DNA from: Clavulina sp. PMI_390
Lineage: Eukaryota; Basidiomycota; Agaricomycetes; Cantharellales; Hydnaceae
Assembly (NCBI GenBank): GCA_015039315.1
Contig: WIDE01000106.1
Location: 39,073 to 103,072 of the forward strand
Reading direction: 5' to 3'
DNA length: 64,000 bases
Part shown: one piece after another, positions 1 through 10,844 of the stretch
How positions within the stretch are numbered: position 1 is the stretch's first letter
Layout of the letters: each line of letters starts with the position of its first letter
The notes under the pieces: model-generated
What the model was told of the DNA's origin: nothing
Database searches by the model: none
The model's input: only the letters and a program-made list of their open reading frames with translations
Made by a program: the position numbers and the translations under genes

Positions 1-1
1 G

Positions 2-1020
2 GCTGAAGCACTGAATACGATCTGGCTCGCTCACTCGCTGTTGATGGTGGATCGGTCGTTGAGCGCAATAGCTGGATTTCCTCAAAGCCTTGTCTGTGAA
101 GAGATGTTAGTACTATCTTTCGAACATCCAGGTATCGAATATCCATACTTCAAGGTGCCGTCCTTTGGCTTATTATTGATCTCCCCGTGGCTCATGTATG
201 GAATTTGTCCACTCAAGATGCCAATAGCGAGACAAGAGGAGCTATCAAGAATCTGGCAGTCAGATGTGCATTTGAACCTCTCTACGACACTCATCCTCCA
301 TCTCGTGGCAATATTACCCAATCCTGCGCAAGGTGTGCTTCTCATATATTATGGCAATTAAACCTTGACTATAACCGCTACTACACTTGGCTAGGTATAA
401 AACGCAATACAAATACGGAAGCCTCACATTTCCTCCGGACCTTTATTCAATTTCATGAGGCCAGAATACCGTCATTCTCGAGTGTAATCAGCACGCATAA
501 CCCACATATCCTTCTCTCGCACACGACTCTGTATGGGAGTTCACTCGTGCTTTATAGCATGTTCGCTGGAGAAGATGTCAAGGCGAAGGCTGAAATGCTG
601 AGAAGCACATACAAACTAGTGGAAATTTGCAAAGAGCTTAGAACACACGGTCATTCGTACAATGTGCATTCATCTCTAATACCCATGGTTAGTTTCAGCT
701 CTTCTCGCGGCAGCGAATTCCGACTCTCACGAATTAACATGGCTAGGTTCACATGATGAATGCTGTCCGAGTGTTAGCCAAAGAATTACGAGGCTCTGAA
801 GCTCGAGAAAACACCAAGCTTTCGATCGATTATTGCACTTCTATCGAAATACTGCTCGACTTCCTCGACAGCGTTACTTCTTGGTATCCATTGTGGAGTG
901 AGTTGTCTATTCTTCTGATATGCGACTTTCTAGCTTAATTATACGTCTTTATCGATAGATGATAGCCCCCAAATGCTGAAGGAGTCTCTCACAAAAGCGA
1001 TAGATAGCTTGAGAATCTGA
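2..1020 (+). CDS. Fungal-specific transcription factor, 3' part (window-edge partial, tandem copy A)
   Basis: This is the C-terminal part of a Zn2Cys6-family regulator; its 5' end lies before the window. The reading frame starts at base 2. Introns are 155-217, 333-394, 688-746 and 898-958, all GT-AG, and the stop is 1018-1020. The protein is closely similar along its whole visible length to the neighbouring complete gene (1839-3926): both share IWLAHSL, a block ending FEHPGI(E/T)YP, the block SDVHL.LSTTL, and the ending (K/N)DSP..LK(E/D). All four introns fall at the same codon and phase in the two copies, so I infer a tandem duplication. The region is the helical fungal regulatory domain thought to mediate dimerisation or effector sensing. 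Target genes are unknown. Confidence 0.75.
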
Positions 1021-1838
1021 CTTTTGTTCACATTGGAGCCATCGACTAAGAACATGGAATTTTGAACTAGGTTAGATGCCCTACAATGAAGGCTGAATGA
1101 ACCCCCGCCCGACCGCCATGTTCAACAAACCCAGATGTGCCAGTGCTGAACATGTGCCCTCATGACTCCGCGGAGGCACTCAGCAGTGTGAGAAGCAGTA
1201 TCGGCATGCCTACAGCTTCCACCTCTGTCGTCAAGTCCTTTGACTGATAGTGACACTCCCGCTCAACATCGAGGGCTTCTACTCCATCGCCATCCCAACT
1301 GACTCTGGTTGGGGGTTTGCATTCTTTCACGTTGGTGAAGTCGCCGCGAGCATCTTCCTCTGAAAAATGAGTGGGTAGCTACTGATATCACGGCCTTCTG
1401 ATGTTGGCTGATCAGCGAACTCAGTGACTCACTCTGCGCATAATTACGAAGCTGCCCAACCGGCGGCCCAGATGTACTTAACGAATCCGGTTCTCACACT
1501 GCGGCCGTTCACAATGTTTGAATTTGATAAACAGCCTCCATTTGTCATCGAATCTTCTGACCCAAGCATTCGTCGCCGAAATGCAACGTTGACGTGAATC
1601 GTCTAATGGTGCAGGGTAGCCACAGCGATACATCGGCTACTAGAGCCTAGCATTTACCAGCACGTCAAGAAAACCGAGCAGACCGTTTGGGAAGCTGACA
1701 GACCGTACTTTGACCTACGTGCCTGGGTTATGCTAGCAGATAGCTGGCGCTCTCGGCTTGGGACTCGCCGAGGTTGGCTTAGCAACGACCATCCTGTTGG
1801 GTTTCAGGTTGTTGTACGGTAGACTTTGTACCCCACAC
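1021..1838. other. Spacer between the two transcription-factor copies
   Basis: About 820 bases separate the stop of copy A from the start of copy B. I see no supported gene, tRNA or repeat here; open frames are short and unrelated to either neighbour. It presumably carries the terminator of copy A and the promoter of copy B. Confidence 0.5.
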
Positions 1839-3926
1839 ATGCAGGACCAAACTCTTGTCAGAGGAGCCGCTTGTCTACGCTGCCGTGGACTCAAAATAGT
1901 ATGGCTCCATATGGCACTGGTCTCATTGAACTGCCTCCGCTGACCAGATACTACATTTCTCTAGAAGTGCTCAGGGTCCAAACCGGTCTGCTCACACTGT
2001 CATCGTCTAAGCAAACTATGTCTATACGTTCCCCCACTACCGAGAAGGACTCGACCCACACCGGGGCTCCGTCAAGCAAGGGTCATAGAATTAGAAGCCA
2101 CGATTAACAAGCAGATGCTATCATCACACCATGACCTCTTGATAATATCTGCCAGACTCCAAGAGAGAGTCAAACTTCTTGGCGTTTCGCAAGAGCGCTC
2201 AACTCCTAAATCCGCTTCACTCCCATTCGTCATTTGCTGGGGGGATAGAAACCCCAATGCACTCGCTTTGGGACAGCTTACCAGCTCGAACGCACCTCGA
2301 ATATCCCCCCCAAAAGGTGGTACCATAGAGGTCGATAGGAGAGTCATAGAGTGCATGTTGGATTCATTTCAATGGACCGGTGGGGAGGAAATACCAACAT
2401 CAATGTCGCTGCACTTGTATGTACCGTCGATTTATGGGAAGTTCAGCTGACAAAAGACCACCTCCTCGTCGTAACTCCGTAGGATCGGTCTCTTCCTACC
2501 CCATCGGTCACATTTCCACTTCTTCTTTCCCCTCCCCTATTTCTTAGTTTGCCTTTCTCTTCCTTCATCCTACCCTAATTCCATTCACCCTTGTTTGCGG
2601 CACGCATGTCACCTTGCTGCCTGCAGCATCCTTGGAGGGCGTTGGGCCTCACTTGAATCATACTTCGTGCAACGCACACGCTACTTCATGAACCAAATAC
2701 TCATGTTAGCTGATCGCGAGCACTTTGTTCAATATCTCTGGGCCAGTACCCTGCTCGCTTCGTACTTTGCGAGGGCTCGGCGATTACAAGAAAGCACAGT
2801 TGTTATCGCTGCTGCTTGCCAGATGGCCAATGCCTGTGGAATCTTTACTGTGGCCGGCGCGGAAATTGAAACTGTCTACGACCCCGGCGAACTAATGCTT
2901 CCGCCCACCACTGAGGCTGAAGCGTCGAATGTGATATGGCTTGCGCACTCTCTATTTGTTGTTGATCAACTGTTGTGCGCAATAGCTGCATTTCCCCCAA
3001 GTCTTGTACGCGAACAATACTTGATACCATCTTTCGAGCACTCTGGTATTACATATCCATGGTTCAAGGTTCCGTATTTGCTTCATTCCTTCTATTTTCA
3101 TGGCCAATCAATAACCAACGTTCATCAAAGATGCCAACGATAAGCGAAGAAGAACTATCGAGTATCTGGAACTCGGATGTTCACCTTATCCTCTCTACCA
3201 CTCTTGTCTTTCTCATGGTGGCAGCACTACCCCGTCCTGCACCAGGTGCGCATTCATCCACGACGAATGCTTCCGGAAGCATTGCCTCAATTTCGCATCT
3301 ACAGGGACGAAATATGACAGAAGTACCGAAGCTTCGAAATTCTTAGAAGCGTTTATTCGCTTTCATGATTCCAGACTCCCGTCACTCTCTGACGCGCTCG
3401 GCAAATCTAATCCGCATCTCCTCCTCTGCCATACAAGCATCTACGGAAGCTCGCTTATACTCCATAGTATGTATGCCGGAGAGTGTGTTAAGGCAAGGGT
3501 CGAAATGCTTCGGTGCGCGCGGAAAATGGTGGACATCTGCAAAGAGCTCAATTCACACGGCCACCCCTACAATGTCCATTCTTCTCTAGTACCAACGGTG
3601 AGTTCCTGTGTTTCCATTCAGTCAGCTCGTTATCCACTAAGCCAAAATCCGGCGCAATAGCTCCATATCATGAATGCTGTTCGAGTATTTGCGCATGAGT
3701 TACGAGGTCGCGCGGCTCAGGAAAACCCAAACCTTTCAGTCGAATACTGTAACAATATTGAAGTGCTCCTTGAATCGTTGGGCGGAATCACTACGTTGTA
3801 CCCACTGTGGAGTGAGTGTTCCTTCTTTCCGAGGTGATCCTAATTTGACTTGATTTGCATGCAGAGGATAGCCCTACTTTGCTCAAGGACCCTCTAATAG
3901 TGGCCATTGATGGTTTAAAAATATGA
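1839..3926 (+). CDS. Zn2Cys6 fungal transcription factor (tandem copy B)
   Basis: A nuclear DNA-binding regulator of 572 aa built from seven exons: 1839-1898, 1965-2416, 2483-3068, 3131-3245, 3305-3597, 3661-3811, 3865-3926. The start at 1839 puts a complete binuclear zinc cluster at residues 12-39 (C12, C15, C22, C29, C32, C39; spacing C-x2-C-x6-C-x6-C-x2-C-x6-C). The first intron falls inside the cluster between I20 and K21, so the motif is seen only after splicing. Residues from about 170 onward match the fungal-specific regulatory domain, with LFLPHR, SIHPCLRHACHLAACS and a run of amphipathic helices. An additional upstream non-coding exon is possible. Copy A just upstream is a paralogue with the same intron positions. 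Regulated pathway unknown. Confidence 0.8.
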
Positions 3927-4996
3927 CCTGATGTTCTTGTATTGTAGTTTCCGACACTGAGGCCCGTACTGGCCGCACATTTATCCCTCACCCTACCCTT
4001 ATAATGGCTCTCACGCACTCCTTGTACTCTGATATTATGCAAATACACCTATTATTGGCCCATACTAGCCGAAAAAGAGGGAGCCGTGAGCGAAGGAAGG
4101 GGAAAATGGATATTCATTATACTAGCCCAGATGAACCAGACCTTGTGAAGAGCCGCTCAATTAACGCAAGAAGCCTGGCGATCGAGTTAACGACCACGAT
4201 TGCGACCCATAAGAGCCACCGGATAGGGGCTATGGTTGACATATGCATGGCTTCCTCGCTGAGGCAACAGAATACTTGGTGACACCTGCAAATGGCACCC
4301 AAAATAGACTCGGGCACCATTCTGAGCTTTTGAGGACCAGAAAAGGTAGATCCTGGAGAGTTTTCGATTAATCTCAGTAAAATTGGCTGATAGCTCCTAT
4401 ATGCTGCGTGTTTCTAGCTAGCACGCCTAGATTGCAGCTCCATAGTCGAACCCCCACAATTCGGAGGCTCGATCAACACTATTTTGCGCATTCATCTCTC
4501 ACCGTTTACCAGTATGACAGTTCGACAGGAAGAAGACAGTTCTATCACCATATAGAGCCAGAATTACGATATTGCCAGAGAGCACAAAATCATCCCATAT
4601 CTACTCTGTACAGTGGAAAGACATCTGTCGCATCAACATTGGCGGCTTCAAAAATAGGGAGATATATCATATTAGGAACAAGGAGAATACAATTCTTCAA
4701 TGAGGGTAAGCTTATGGGGTGAACCGTGGGAAAAGTTCTGGGGTGGGCGATATTTGTGGAGGCGGCTATAGTGAGTGGCTCTGAGCGCATACCAAGCTCA
4801 CACCACAACTCTTGTGGGGGATTCTCGCCCCAGAATAAAATATAGGATGCATTGGAGTAATTCTCTGTCAAAAATGCGCCATTATACCGGTATTCCGGCA
4901 CACAATCACAGATCAGCCTCCAAAGCCTCTGTAGATGTTCTACCGCCATCCACGCAACTTTTCACTCAAAAAAACAAAAAGAAATGCTTCCGATTA
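3927..4996. other. Gene-poor stretch with a possible minus-strand relic
   Basis: Just over 1 kb with no convincing intact gene. On the minus strand between about 4510 and 4949 there are protein-like pieces in shifting frames, including WDDF followed by VLSGNIVIL and LYGDRTVFFL, which loosely resemble the repeat region of agaricomycete F-box/beta-propeller proteins. The frames cannot be joined cleanly, so if this was a gene it is degraded. Confidence 0.3.
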
Positions 4997-5090
4997 GCCT
5001 AACGTGGGGGTCGAACCCACAACCTTGAGATGGATTACGTAATTCATTTTGCGTAAGAGTCTCACGCTCTACCGATTGAGCTAGCCAGGC
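4996..5090 (-). tRNA. tRNA-Lys (anticodon CTT) with a 22-nt intron
   Basis: On the minus strand a complete cloverleaf can be folded. The acceptor arms GCCTGGC and GTTAGGC pair over seven positions (two G-T pairs). The D-arm reads TAGCTCAATCGGTAGAG, the anticodon stem TGAGA/TCTCA encloses loop CTCTTA with anticodon CTT, and the T-arm is GTGGG TTCGACC CCCAC. A 22-nt intron (plus-strand 5032-5053) interrupts the anticodon loop one base 3' of the anticodon, the usual nuclear tRNA intron site. The discriminator base would be T at 4996, which is uncommon. It is transcribed by RNA polymerase III from internal A and B boxes. Confidence 0.93.
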
Positions 5091-6593
5091 GGCGTTGTAA
5101 CAATTCATCAATTGACTTATATCAAATTGTAAAGATAACTTAGTCCTCTACGTTAATCTCAACATCCTTTCGACCGAGAATTATTCACTACAACGATTCG
5201 TTACATCTCGGCGCTATCGGGTTTGCGAGTGTGAACATCCCACCCCTTCCAACACTCCCACCAGTCCACCACAGATAGGCCCTAGGCGCCTTTTCGGCAG
5301 CCCGACGCGGTTAAACCGATTCTCTCTCTCTCTCTCCCACCACAGATAGGACTGATTGCCCGAAGATCACAGATTTCCGGCTTTATTCGCCTACATTATA
5401 ACGAGGCCCGGTATACACCATTTATACAGTATCATGATTGCTAGTAAGGAGTCACATACGACCAACCTCAATCATTGGTACAAGAGCAGGGATACATAAA
5501 AAAAATCGATGGAAGAAGAGATCTCATCCAGGGTGAATGAGGTCAGTAAGAAAAACTTCTGTTCTTTTCCACTCACTGCGTCTCCCGGTCACCACGACTT
5601 CTTGTTTGCACAACACCAAGTGACGCCCTAAGTAGATTCCGCCGCCCTCCTCATCAGCCTTTCTACTTTACAAAATATCCTTGCGACCAGCTCAGAATCT
5701 TTCCCCTTCCTCGTCTTGATGATCAAGCGTCCTGACTCGCCCAACCATGTCTTATTAGCCTCTGATTACTCCTAGCAGCGCGGCCATCACCAACGTGGTC
5801 AGACCTTTATTTTCATGATCGTGAGATCGAATATTATACGTCGTTTGCTATTGATAAGACAGAGAAAAGGACTGAAATCATGATTGTAAGCGGATATCCC
5901 ACTCTGAATGATGGAACACTCATAAATATCAAGAGGCGAGTTTTGAAGACGTTTCTGGAACTATTCTACACAGATGCCACCAGGTGGTCATGATTTTACA
6001 GTTTTTTGAAGAGAGTATGAAGGCAAAGGAGAGTTCAGGGAGCGAGCGAAACACCATGCTGGCGTGATTCGATCTGGAAAGGGAATGAGGATCCCAAGAG
6101 GAATTCACAAAAAAAGGACCACGAGGCATCCTCCATGGGATGCATAATCGTTCGGAAATTCGGATTGCTGACAAGAAGAAGTCGAACAAATAGCTGAAGA
6201 AAGTGGAGGAAAGAGAGCCGGAGAGTTCGAAAGCATCTGGACGCACGAAACTTCTCACTGAAAGTGCAAAGCCGCCGAATAAAAGAGTGCATGTATGGAA
6301 ATTCTGTTAGCGTGGGGGGTCGGGGTAGGGCAAGAGCATCCTCAAAGGTGAATGATGGCGAAGAGGGAGTAATACGATCTCCGAACCACTTGGAAAGCTT
6401 AGTGAGCTCATCCAGAGCGTCGGCCTAGAGCCTGGAGGAGTATCAGGGTCCGTATATTAGTACCACGCAGGAAAGGAAAAGATGCAATACTTGCTGGCAC
6501 CAAATAGACACATGCGATCCTGCTCACCTTCAACTGCTGTACCAAATTCAACTGTTCTAGAACCACAGCCGTCAAAGAAGTCGCCCTAATCGT
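5091..6593. other. Intergenic region without recognised gene
   Basis: About 1.5 kb with only short, compositionally odd open frames. It contains a (TC)n microsatellite at about 5321-5337 and a 14-base direct repeat, CCACCACAGATAGG, at 5266-5279 and 5337-5350. I see no domain, RNA gene or mobile-element end. Confidence 0.5.
5321..5337. repeat. TC dinucleotide microsatellite
   Basis: A pure run of about eight TC units in the intergenic region, lying between two copies of a 14-base direct repeat. Confidence 0.8.
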
Positions 6594-7506
6594 CTATAGT
6601 CCTCCTTGCGAATTGATATATTTGTTGGAGTTCTTTTTGGCCTTTTCAGAGATAGCGGCAACTTCTTCGAGAAGTTTCCGGCGTTCTTCCTCAGTCGCCA
6701 CAGGGGGTTTCTTGAGTTTCTTGGCGAGAGAACGCGCGCTTTTTTCACCAATGAGCTCGGATAGGTTGATGCCAGACCTCGAGCTGTGCGCCTCGCTGAT
6801 GATACGCCGAAGGCGGAGGGTCTCGGCTGCTTCTTGTGCTGATGCCATGGTCCAGCGAAAACGCTTGGGTGGTGGCTCAGCGGAGAGCATCTCTTGGATA
6901 TCAGCGTCCGAGTATCCGAATGTTTTTGGACCAAGTTGAGGGAGAGGATGAGAAGTCTGAAGCGCGGAAGTGGGAGGACGATGACGAGATGTGGAACGAC
7001 TGCTACTTTGGCTAGACGTCTCGCCTGGCTTCGGAATTGTAGTTGATGGAGCCAAGGAAATTGATGTCAAACGTAAGTTGGAAGTGTTAGTAGAAGCATC
7101 GATCGAGTTGGGCGTATCATGGAGAGCAGTCGACTGGGCGGCCGGGCTGGAGAGAATGGGTTTACGATATAGACGGAGTCCTTCGGTACACAGAGATGAG
7201 CTGGAGTGGTCAACATCTTTCCACCACCAGTCCCACTGCTTAGCAGTCTTTATGCCCGTTGGAATCTGGTGACCATCGATGGCTACAGTGATTAGCTAGC
7301 GAGTCGACACCACAGCGTGGACAGTAGTGAGAATGAAGCGCCTACTGAGGATATCAGGCAGAACATACCATTGGAGTGTATCCTTCAAGTGTGACTCCGA
7401 ACTCTTCAGCGATTTTTTTACATACGTCGACGAATCCATAGTCAGACGGGATCTCAATTGTATGACTCAAGTCAGATCCTTCACGGAAGACCTTGACACG
7501 AGCCAT
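6594..7506 (-). CDS. Hypothetical protein, 276 aa
   Basis: Two exons on the minus strand, 7506-7365 and 7282-6594, give 276 aa. The N-terminal ~90 residues look folded (KVFREGSDL, an amphipathic VCKKIAEEFG helix, then a Trp-rich QWDWWW segment). The middle is Ser/Thr/Pro-rich and disordered. The C-terminal third is charged and helical with many Lys and Glu. The intron uses a weak GTTCTG donor at 7364; the better GTATGT four bases upstream (7368) would break the frame, so the junction needs a transcript. I recognise no family. A nuclear role is possible from the basic, charged C-terminus, but that is a guess. Confidence 0.6.
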
Positions 7507-8736
7507 GGTTGGAGGTGTTTGGAGGTAAGAGGCAGTGATATGAGTGGAGAATGCGTATAGTGCTGCGATAGGTATAGGTGTAAGGTGATGACGCGCTCTC
7601 CGTCACGGCAAGCGCGCTGGCGAGAGGCGCGCGACGAATAGAGTAAAGAAGGGGTCAAGCCAGCAGCAGACGAAAGGTCCGCAAGCGGGCGTCTCACGGT
7701 CCCTGCGTAGACACGGCGACACTAGCGAAGCGGTAAATGTGAGGCGGGGGGGAGGGGAGAAGGAGTGTTTCGATCGGAGCCAGTTTATGTATGAGGGTTT
7801 GTCACCTCTGTGATGTCACGCGTGGCCCTAGCCCCAACAGTCAGACCTAAGCTCCGATGATTCATCTTAGAACCACCACTTTGGATCTATGCAATGAAAT
7901 TATACAGGAGGTCTCCTTCCCCATGCCTTACGTAGTGCGAAGGATGTGCGACTCTGTCCGTTGCCTCTCGGCCTTGTTTTATTTGGAGGTGATTCGACTA
8001 CCCCTGAAGCTCAGATCCTGTTCTCGACTCCTCAGTAGCTTCTTTCTGTCACAAGGAACCATCATCACCATTGCCAAGAGGCGTACAAGCTCATCACCTT
8101 CGGTCCATGGCGTGGCAGCACTGGGCATGACAGAGACTGGCATTGAGTACAATCAATCCAGGGATATCGTAACTGCGAAGGCGACATCGGTGCGGTCGAC
8201 TACTTATTATCATTATAAAATAATTCATCATGATCTCCTTCGGTTGAAGGTTGATCCAATCCGACACATTCCTGGTTAGACGGGCATCCAGACGAGCGCG
8301 ACACAATCACTCACTTGTTCACCCATACTTCTATATGTGGCATTGAAAGACGCCCAATCTAGAAAAGTGAGCTTAAAGATCGATTGCACTCGATGACTTG
8401 GAAGGCCGTGGTGACTCTTTGTTGGTGGAAAGAATATGCCGAAGACTACAGGAAGCAAATTATCCAGCCCAGCTGATGAAAATCCTCGAAAACTTGGCGA
8501 TCAGATATTCGTATGGCTCTGGGGCCTAGTTGTAGGTCACGGTGACCCTCAGAGAGTGTGCTGGTGGAAGCGCTGAGCTCAAGGCCAAACACGAGACAAC
8601 ACCGCGCCTCAATCTTCTCACTCTCATCACGCGATAGCATCGAGGCCACTGGTGGCCTCAACATCCAAAGTAAGCATCGTGTATCGACTACGGACAACTC
8701 TTATGCTTATCTATGCTCCCTCAAGATCACTCGAAT
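7507..8736. other. Intergenic region without recognised gene
   Basis: About 1.2 kb between two divergently transcribed genes. Open frames here are short and show no recognisable domain. It presumably contains promoters for both neighbours; I can point to no specific site. Confidence 0.5.
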
Positions 8737-10148
8737 ATGAAACCAATCTCCCTTTTCGCCTTTGCTGCTACCCTTGGTAAGACCGCAGCAGCGCCTTTGA
8801 TGCCTCTCTCCAAGTGATCGAGTGCTAATGGATCCAACCTTTTTATGGTCGCTTTTCTTCCTCGTTTAACTTGGCATGGGTAGCTGTCCAATGTCTTAAT
8901 GTCAACGCCGCCCCTGTTGGCGTGGTCGTTGTGACTCACATCAACGGCAAGGAGAGCCGAGTCCTTGTTCCCGTCGCGGACGACGAGACGGATCCCGAGA
9001 ACATCCGCAACATCATCAAGCCACTTATCTTCCCGCTTCCTCCTACCACTGAGAGTGATAAACTCAAGGAGGGTGCGAAGGATCTCTTCTGGATCGCGGG
9101 TGGCGCTCCTGGCATTCAAGCCCCTCCCCCGCACATCATCGACGGACCCCATCCTCACCCTCATGGAGTCCATCTTCTTCCTCCTCAGCTCAATGGAAAG
9201 AAGCCTTGCGGCCAGAAGACTGGCCGCGTCCATGGCTTCAAGGCCGCCATGGCTCATAAGATGCACCGTCTGATGAACAGACTTCGTGCGATGTTCGGTC
9301 TCCCTCCCGTCAAGTTCCATCATGTCCATTTGGCTCACCACGGTCACAAGGAGGAGATGGGAGTCAAGGTCTTGGAGGCCGGCGATGCTCCTCACCCACA
9401 TCCCCATCATCACCATCACCACGGCCAAGAGCAACGAACCTCTGATGCATTCTGGCCCCGCTTCGTCCATGCCATGCAATCCCTTGGGTAAGTACCTCTC
9501 TGTCTCTGCAGTAATTTTTTTTTCCGAATCTTCCTCTGACCAAATCTTTGCTCTAATGATCATAATCGTCACTCTAGTCCTTGGGAGGGACGCGCCGTGA
9601 CGTTCGTTGTCGGCCTCGGCATTGGCTCGCTCATCCGCATGGTCGTTGTTCTTATCATCCTCGCCGTCCGCGGTCGCAAGGCCTTCAAGAATGGTCGCTG
9701 CGCTCGTGCCCGTGCCGCCCGTGCTGCGCGTCGTGCAGCTCGCCGCGGCGCAACTGCCGAGGAAGTTGAGGCCCTCATTGCTCCTCCTCCTGCGTACACC
9801 TCTGGTTCGGCCCCCGCTCCTGAGAAGAAGACTCCCTTGAAGACCCTCAAGGATATCCTCACTGTTCAATATACTGAGGGCGCCTTGATCGTCGTCTGGT
9901 CCGAACGGTAAGTTTTGATATTGACAAACTCCCGTGATCCTATATTGATATTGTTCCATAGTGATAGCGCGGAGATCCACAGTACCCCTGCCAGTGAATT
10001 CCACGGCATGTATCCTCAGGAGGTTCGTCCGTTTGTACTGTTACTCTTGTGCACTGAGCTCACGTAGCACTCTTCAATCCAGCTTATCAAGTTCTACGAG
10101 TCCAACCTCAAGTGGAAGGCCGAAGAGGTCCACGAGACTCACCAGTAG
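8737..10148 (+). CDS. Secreted or membrane His-rich protein of unknown function, 366 aa
   Basis: Five exons: 8737-8776, 8884-9487, 9578-9907, 9962-10022, 10083-10148. The protein opens with a signal peptide (MKPISLFAFAATLAVQCLNV, predicted cleavage near NAA), the first intron splitting it. Residues about 120-235 are His-rich, with PHPHPHG, KFHHVHLAHHGH and PHPHPHHHHHHG. A single hydrophobic segment around residue 245-270 (TFVVGLGIGSLIRMVVVLII) is followed by an Arg/Ala-rich helix (RARAARAARRAARR) and a short tail. This suggests a type I membrane protein with a metal-binding or pH-responsive lumenal domain; that function is inference. I recognise no named family. A 425-aa antisense open frame over this gene is a shadow. 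Confidence 0.7.
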
Positions 10149-10844
10149 ATCGTCATTCAAGCATGACAACCGCTATCTGACCTTTCCGCCGTCCTATCTA
10201 CCACTGACCTTTCGATATCTCTCTTGTCTTTTTGCCGCCTATTATGGCTGGCCCGTCGGACTTGTTTCTAATACTAACCACACTCGTTTATTTTGCAACG
10301 GTCTTCACACAAGTTTTTATCGGTGATTTCACTTATCGGTATGATAATGTGTTGACTGTGCTGCTTATTCTGCCTTGCTGCGTTCTACGGCTCCCTGCTC
10401 TTTGATAGTCTGATTCTGTATCCCTAATCCTTACCTACCAAAAAATAAAAATACACATTGCAGGAGAGTGTAGTGAATTAACGCGCTGAGGAAAACGATG
10501 CAGGGAGGATTTGACAGGGTCCCATGATCAGAAAGGGGAAGAATCACGTTTCCACGATCCTCATCCCCACCCTACCTGCATTCCTAGGCTACAGTATCAA
10601 TATGCTACTTTCTTTGCGATTGCAGCATTTTTTGCAGTGTCGTTGGGTCCAATGCCACTCAGATTCCCACGGCCTCTCGGAAATCGCGAGAAGGATCTCG
10701 AACAAGTTTTTTACTCCCTCCCTCCCCAGCCCCATCTACAAAAGGCGGACCTCAGAAACTTGTTTCTGAATCTGTTTTAACTTCTTTTGGCCCCTTACGA
10801 CACTCTACGTTTAGACTTTTCTTTACCAAACCGCTTTATTGAGG
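10149..10844. other. Intergenic region upstream of the Hsp110 gene
   Basis: About 700 bases holding the 3' flank of the His-rich gene and the Hsp110 promoter. Heat-shock-element-like sequences at 10690-10702 and 10754-10770 are listed separately. No gene seen. Confidence 0.5.
10690..10770 (+). promoter_or_regulatory. Candidate heat-shock elements upstream of HSP110
   Basis: At 10690-10702 the sequence GAAGGATCTCGAA fits the Hsf1 pattern GAAnnTTCnnGAA with one mismatch. At 10754-10770 AGAAACTTGTTTCTGAA contains inverted GAA units (a perfect AGAAAC/GTTTCT palindrome followed by GAA). Both lie 75-155 bp before the HSP110 start codon, where such elements are expected. Function is inferred from position and pattern only. 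Confidence 0.4.

Noticed and set aside
5266..5350. 14-bp direct repeats flanking a TC microsatellite as a possible insertion footprint
   Set aside because: The 57 bases between are simple sequence with no inverted ends; slippage explains them better.
8727..10004. Long minus-strand open frame (425 aa)
   Set aside because: It is antisense to the spliced His-rich gene, has no domain, and its sequence reflects the complement of GC-rich coding exons.
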